A stretch of 64,000 bases of DNA from Rhizobium sp. TH2 (GTDB lineage: Bacteria > Pseudomonadota > Alphaproteobacteria > Rhizobiales > Rhizobiaceae), in the NCBI RefSeq assembly GCF_024707525.1, contig NZ_CP062231.1, forward strand, positions 4,340,001-4,404,000, given 5' to 3'. Below are positions 60,326 to 64,000 of this stretch, in pieces. Made by a program: the position numbers and the translations under genes. Numbering within the stretch: position 1 is the first letter of the stretch; each line of letters opens with the position of its first letter. Below the pieces are notes generated by a model. It was not told the origin of the DNA and searched no databases. It saw only the letters and a program-made list of their open reading frames with translations.

Positions 60326-61279
60326 TCAGCCGCGCTTGACGCCGGGCAGCACGCAGAGCATCTCGTAAAGCAGGTTGGCGCCGATCAGTGCCGTATTGCC
60401 GGAGGGGTCGAAGGGCGGCGAGACCTCGACCAGATCGCCGCCTACCAGATTGAGCCCCGCGCAGCCACGAATGATTTCCAGCGCCTGCCATGTCGTCAGC
60501 CCACCGATCTCGACGGTGCCGGTGCCCGGCGCGAAGGCGGGATCGAGGCTGTCGATGTCATAGGTCAGGTAAACCGGCGCGTTGCCGATCCTGGCCCGCA
60601 CCTCCTCCATCAACGGCTTCATCGATTTGCCCCAGCACTCCTCGGCCTGCACCACGGTCCAGCCCTTGCCGCGCGCCCAGTTGAAGTCCTCCGGCGAATA
60701 GCCGGTGCCACGCAGGCCGATCTGGAACACCTTGTCGTTCTGCAGCAGCCCGTCGTCATAGGCGCGGCGGAACGGCGTGCCATGCGCAATCTTCTCGCCG
60801 AACATCTCGTCATTGATATCGGCATGGGCATCGATATGGATCAGCGCCACCGGCCCGTGCTTCTTGGCTATCGCGCGCAGGATCGGATAGGTCAGTGTGT
60901 GATCGCCACCGAGCGTCAGCGGAATGCAGGGGTGCTTGAGGATATCGTTGTAAAAGGCGGTGATGATATCGACCGACTTCTTCAGATCGAACGTATTGAT
61001 CGGCACATCGCCGATATCCGCCACCTGGATGGAATCGAATGGCGCGGCACCCGTTGCCATATTGTAAGGCCGCAGCATGCAGCTTTCCTGCCGGATCTGA
61101 CGCGGCCCCAGCCGTGTGCCCGGCCGGTTCGACGTGCCGACATCGAGCGGGATGCCGACAAAGCAGGCATCGAGGCCCTCGGCCGTCGGCTGAGTCGGCA
61201 GCCGCATCATCGTACCGGGACCGGCGAAACGGGGCATTTCGTTGCCGCCGAGCGGCTGGTTGAAATTGTGTTCGGACAT
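60326..61279 (-). CDS. Agmatinase-family ureohydrolase, probably guanidinobutyrase
   Basis: From ATG 61279 (GAGG upstream) the protein has 317 residues and the Mn-binding motifs of the arginase/agmatinase family: LGGDHTLTYP near 122, HIDAHADIND near 145 and YDIDSLDPAFAPGTGTVE near 230. It removes urea from a guanidino compound. The neighbouring ThDP enzyme resembles 2-ketoarginine decarboxylase, whose product leads to 4-guanidinobutyrate, so this enzyme may be a guanidinobutyrase and not a true agmatinase. Sequence motifs alone cannot separate the two. An in-frame start at 61381 would run through a repeated palindrome and is less likely. Confidence 0.88.
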   Translation of the reverse strand: MSEHNFNQPLGGNEMPRFAGPGTMMRLPTQPTAEGLDACFVGIPLDVGTSNRPGTRLGPRQIRQESCMLRPYNMATGAAPFDSIQVADIGDVPINTFDLKKSVDIITAFYNDILKHPCIPLTLGGDHTLTYPILRAIAKKHGPVALIHIDAHADINDEMFGEKIAHGTPFRRAYDDGLLQNDKVFQIGLRGTGYSPEDFNWARGKGWTVVQAEECWGKSMKPLMEEVRARIGNAPVYLTYDIDSLDPAFAPGTGTVEIGGLTTWQALEIIRGCAGLNLVGGDLVEVSPPFDPSGNTALIGANLLYEMLCVLPGVKRG

Positions 61280-61314
61280 TGCGTCAACCTCATTGCTAAA
61301 TAGCGTCTGGGTTT

Positions 61315-61532
61315 TACCCCTCACCAAGCGCGTCCAGGCACTCAACTTCGTTTCGTGCGGACTTGCTATCCTCTCCCACAAGGGGCGAGGTAATCACGTC
61401 GCACCGCATCACCAAAACCTCGGCGCCGCAGCAGGGCGAGACGGCTGTTGCGATTTACCTCTCCCCTTGTGGGAGAGGATACGAAGGCCGGGCGAGCTAC
61501 GCGAGCCCTTAGCCGAAGTTGGTGAGGGGTGA
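61315..61532. repeat. 218-bp imperfect palindrome (RIME-like intergenic repeat)
   Basis: The ends (tttacccctcaccaa and the reverse complement of ttggtgaggggtgaa) are inverted. An inner pair of 27-base arms at 61367-61393 and 61455-61481 matches at 26 of 27 positions. This fits the small palindromic mosaic elements scattered between rhizobial genes. It fills the gap between the ureohydrolase start and the ThDP enzyme stop. Confidence 0.75.
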
Positions 61533-61550
61533 ATTCTATCGGAGAAACAA

Positions 61551-63173
61551 CTAACCCGCCGCCGCCACCTTCACCGCCTCGTCCCTGACCGAATCCCCGA
61601 ACACGATCATGCTCGGCTCGCCGCGCTCGTTCGCCTCGAGCAGCGCCGCCCGCAATCCGTCGAGATCATTCACCATCTCCGCATGCCAGCCATAAGCGCG
61701 GCCAATGCCGATGAAATCCGGCGTGTAGAGATCGACGCCGAGCGGCGGGATATTCTTCGACACCATGTAGGACTTGATCTCGCCATAGCCCTTGTTGTCG
61801 AAGAGCAGCATGATGACGGGTAGTTTCGCTTCCTTCGCCGAGGCAAGCTCTGCGATCGCGAACTGCACGCCGCCGTCGCCGGCGAGGATCACGACGGGCG
61901 CATCCGGAGCCGCGACCTTGGCGCCGATGCCGGCCGGCAGGCCATAGCCCAGCGTGCCGTAGCCGGTGGCGGAATTGAAATATTGCGCAGGGGCGGCGGA
62001 CGAGAATCCGAGATTTCCGGCATAGACCAACTGGGTCGAGTCGCCGGCGAAAATCACGCCGGGCAGCGCGTCGCGCACCATGTCGAGGATGTGCAGGTCA
62101 CCGCGCATCTGCTCGGTCAGGTCCTGAGTTTCGCCCTTCTCGCGTGCACTAGCGGCGCGGGCCTCGCCACGCCGCCCGGTGCGATCCACGAGATCGAGGA
62201 GCAGGGCCGCGCTTGCCCTCGCATCGCCAGCAACGCCGATTTCCGGCAACCATGTGCGCATGATCTGGGTCGGGTCGATGTCGATGCGGATCAGCTTGCC
62301 GGGGATTTCGAAGAAGCCGTCCTCATACATGTCGTAGTCCGTCGGCCCAAGTTCGGTGCCGATGGCAAGAACCACGTCCGAGGACTCGATGAGTTCCCGT
62401 GTTGCCTTGAAGCTTGGGGAGATCGAAATGCCCAAGGGATGACCCGGCGGCAGGATGCCGCGTCCGTTGGTGGTCATCGCCACCGGCGCATCGAGTTTTT
62501 CGGCGAGTTCAGCGATTTCCGTGGCTGCCCATTTGGCGCCTCCGCCAACGAGAATGATCGGAGCCTTGGCCGCATTGAGCAGCGCCGCGGCCTTCCCGAG
62601 CTCTTCCGCCGAAGGCACCGGCAGCGCGACTCGCGCCGGATTCTCGGGCACGCTGAGATGCCCGGCATCGGCGAGCATCACATTGATCGGCAGTTCGATA
62701 TGGACGGGGCGCGGCCGGGCACTGTCGAACACGGCAAAGGCACGTGCCAGCGCCGGCGCCAGTTCTTCCGGGCGGTTGACCGTATAGCTGGAAGCGGAGA
62801 CCTGGCTCACCAGTGCCTGCTGGTTGGGAAGCTCGTGCAGCCAGCCCTCGCCCGAACCCATGCGGCCATGGCTGTTGACGGTCGAAATCACCAGCATCGG
62901 AATCGAATCGCCATAGGCCTGGCCCATGGCCGTGACGATATTGGTCATGCCCGGCCCGGTGATGATGAAGCAGACACCCGGCTTGCCCGACACGCGCGCA
63001 TAGCCATCCGCCATGAACCCGGCACCCTGCTCATGCCGTGGCGTGATGTGGCGGATCGAGCTCCCCGCCAGCCCACGATAGAGCTCCACCGTGTGCACGC
63101 CGGGGATACCGAACACGGTATCCACGCCATAGGCTTCCAGCAATTTCGTCAGATACATGCCCGTGCTGATCAC
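61551..63173 (-). CDS. ThDP-dependent decarboxylase, 2-ketoarginine decarboxylase-like
   Basis: The 540-residue enzyme has the three-domain layout of acetolactate synthase-like enzymes: YGVDTVFGIPGVHTVELYRGL at the N-terminus with the activating Glu in HEQGAGFMADGYAR, a central domain (ILVGGGAKWA), and the ThDP site GDGGVQFAIAELASA near 440 with LLFDNKGYGEI. Acetolactate synthase itself is unlikely because no small subunit gene is near. The neighbours, an agmatinase-family enzyme and a polyamine-type ABC permease, match clusters annotated as 5-guanidino-2-oxopentanoate (2-ketoarginine) decarboxylase, the AruI step of the arginine transaminase pathway. The function is inferred from that context. 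Confidence 0.78.
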   Translation of the reverse strand: MISTGMYLTKLLEAYGVDTVFGIPGVHTVELYRGLAGSSIRHITPRHEQGAGFMADGYARVSGKPGVCFIITGPGMTNIVTAMGQAYGDSIPMLVISTVNSHGRMGSGEGWLHELPNQQALVSQVSASSYTVNRPEELAPALARAFAVFDSARPRPVHIELPINVMLADAGHLSVPENPARVALPVPSAEELGKAAALLNAAKAPIILVGGGAKWAATEIAELAEKLDAPVAMTTNGRGILPPGHPLGISISPSFKATRELIESSDVVLAIGTELGPTDYDMYEDGFFEIPGKLIRIDIDPTQIMRTWLPEIGVAGDARASAALLLDLVDRTGRRGEARAASAREKGETQDLTEQMRGDLHILDMVRDALPGVIFAGDSTQLVYAGNLGFSSAAPAQYFNSATGYGTLGYGLPAGIGAKVAAPDAPVVILAGDGGVQFAIAELASAKEAKLPVIMLLFDNKGYGEIKSYMVSKNIPPLGVDLYTPDFIGIGRAYGWHAEMVNDLDGLRAALLEANERGEPSMIVFGDSVRDEAVKVAAAG

Positions 63174-63241
63174 GTCCCGCTCCCGTCGATTCTTTTAATT
63201 CTACAAACGTATAATTTATCTGGGAATTGTCCAGCGCCGCG

Positions 63242-64000
63242 TCAGGCCTTTTTCGAAGCCAGGGTGGAAATCACCGTCTTGCCGACGATCGCGGCGATCA
63301 CAAGCACGATCAGCACCACCGAGATGGCGGCAATCGCCGGATCGATATTGTCACGCAGCCCCATCCACATCATGCGCGGCAGCGTCACTGCATTGACCGA
63401 GGTTATGAACAGCGTCACGCCGATCTCCTCCCAGGAGAGAACGAAAGCGAGGAACGCCGCGGTGAAGACCCCGAACTTGATATTGGGCAGGATCACCCGG
63501 AAAATCCGCTGCGTCATGCTGGCGCCGAAGCCGCGTGCGGCAAGATCGATCCGGCGATCGACCTGGGCCAGCGCCACCGTGATCAGCACCACCGCGAAGG
63601 GTGCGATCATCACGGCATGCGCGATCGCCACTCCGACCACCGTGTCGTAGCCGATCACGTCGTTGACCTTGGAAAGCGAGGTCAGGAAGAAATACAGCGT
63701 GATAGCGGAAACCACCGGCGGCGCCACCATCGGCAGCAGCACGAAACCGTAAAAGGCGCCGGGATAAAGCGGCCGGTACATCCACATGCCCAGGCTGAAA
63801 GCCAAGGCCAAGGCCGTCGAGATCGCCGAACTCAGGACAGCGATCCTGATCGACAGCCAGGTCGCCTGCAGCCAGGCTGGGTTCTCGATCAGCGCCATAT
63901 AGTGGCGAACCGACCAGTTGCCTGATGGCATCGACAGGAACCGTGCCGGCGTGAAGGACACCGGAATGACGGCAAACAGCGGCAGCAGCAGGAAGATGGC
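63242..64000 (-). CDS. Polyamine-type ABC transporter permease (5' end outside window)
   Basis: The frame is open to the right edge; before the GTG at 63961 it reads AIFLLLPLFAVIPV, a first membrane helix, so the true start is outside. Five further helices and the EAA-like loop (AARGFGASMTQRIFRVILPNIKFG) identify an inner-membrane permease of the PotC/spermidine-putrescine type. It probably imports a cationic guanidino compound or polyamine for the enzymes encoded at 60326-63173. Confidence 0.88.
   Translation of the reverse strand, partial: AIFLLLPLFAVIPVSFTPARFLSMPSGNWSVRHYMALIENPAWLQATWLSIRIAVLSSAISTALALAFSLGMWMYRPLYPGAFYGFVLLPMVAPPVVSAITLYFFLTSLSKVNDVIGYDTVVGVAIAHAVMIAPFAVVLITVALAQVDRRIDLAARGFGASMTQRIFRVILPNIKFGVFTAAFLAFVLSWEEIGVTLFITSVNAVTLPRMMWMGLRDNIDPAIAAISVVLIVLVIAAIVGKTVISTLASKKA

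Noticed and set aside
61983..63650. Plus-strand frame of 555 codons opposite the ThDP enzyme
   Set aside because: It is a shadow of a complete ThDP enzyme and also crosses into the permease gene.

Overview
This looks like a chromosome (or chromid) segment of a rhizobium-like alphaproteobacterium (Hyphomicrobiales, near Rhizobium/Mesorhizobium/Aminobacter). The reasons are succinoglycan-type polysaccharide genes (ExoF-, ExoP-, ExoY- and ExoK-like, pyruvyl transferase, Wzx/Wzy), a DUF47-pit phosphate operon with a Pho box, a 2-ketoarginine/guanidino catabolic cluster, high GC and strong Shine-Dalgarno sites. No ribosomal gene allows a firmer placement.

Layout: (1) 1-4491, minus strand, is the 5' part of a giant repeat protein without a visible signal peptide; its 98-residue cadherin/VCBS-like domains are almost identical at DNA level. 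(2) 5.2-21.9 kb is an exopolysaccharide locus: four glycosyltransferase or priming-transferase genes, ExoF/ExoP export and chain-length proteins, Wzx flippase, Wzy polymerase, pyruvyl transferase, a TIGR04325 methyltransferase, a secreted GH16 glycanase, and two regulators (a LuxR type with a degenerate receiver, and a Crp/Fnr type). (3) 22.2-41.6 kb is a hybrid NRPS/PKS cluster: a stand-alone A-PCP, a 2,691-residue KS-AT-ACP-aminotransferase-C-A-PCP protein, and a C-PCP-TE protein whose condensation domain has Gln for the catalytic second His and whose thioesterase has Cys for Ser. These are translationally coupled to one another and to a GINT1-like (formyltransferase-like plus beta-propeller) protein. 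An Sfp-type PPTase, a DegT-type aminotransferase, a GMC oxidoreductase and a second flavin oxidoreductase follow. I do not recognise the product; this is the best candidate for an undescribed system.

(4) 41.6-44.3 kb is an island edge: a PadR-like gene, an apparently intact IS630-family element with a frameshifted transposase, a small membrane protein, and the 3' part of a tRNA-Val(GAC) gene followed by a terminator. The orientation of this fragment puts the integrated element on its left, so the polysaccharide and NRPS/PKS loci may sit on one genomic island of at least 44 kb.

(5) 44.5-64 kb reads as ordinary chromosome: a flavin monooxygenase; a TetR regulator with twin operators and divergent membrane genes; DUF47-pit and a divergent Na/Pi cotransporter beside a Pho box; a hybrid sensor kinase with two OmpR-type regulators; an L,D-transpeptidase lipoprotein; an EamA transporter; an MgtC-family protein; and an agmatinase-family ureohydrolase, a ThDP decarboxylase and an ABC permease that together suggest arginine/guanidino compound use.
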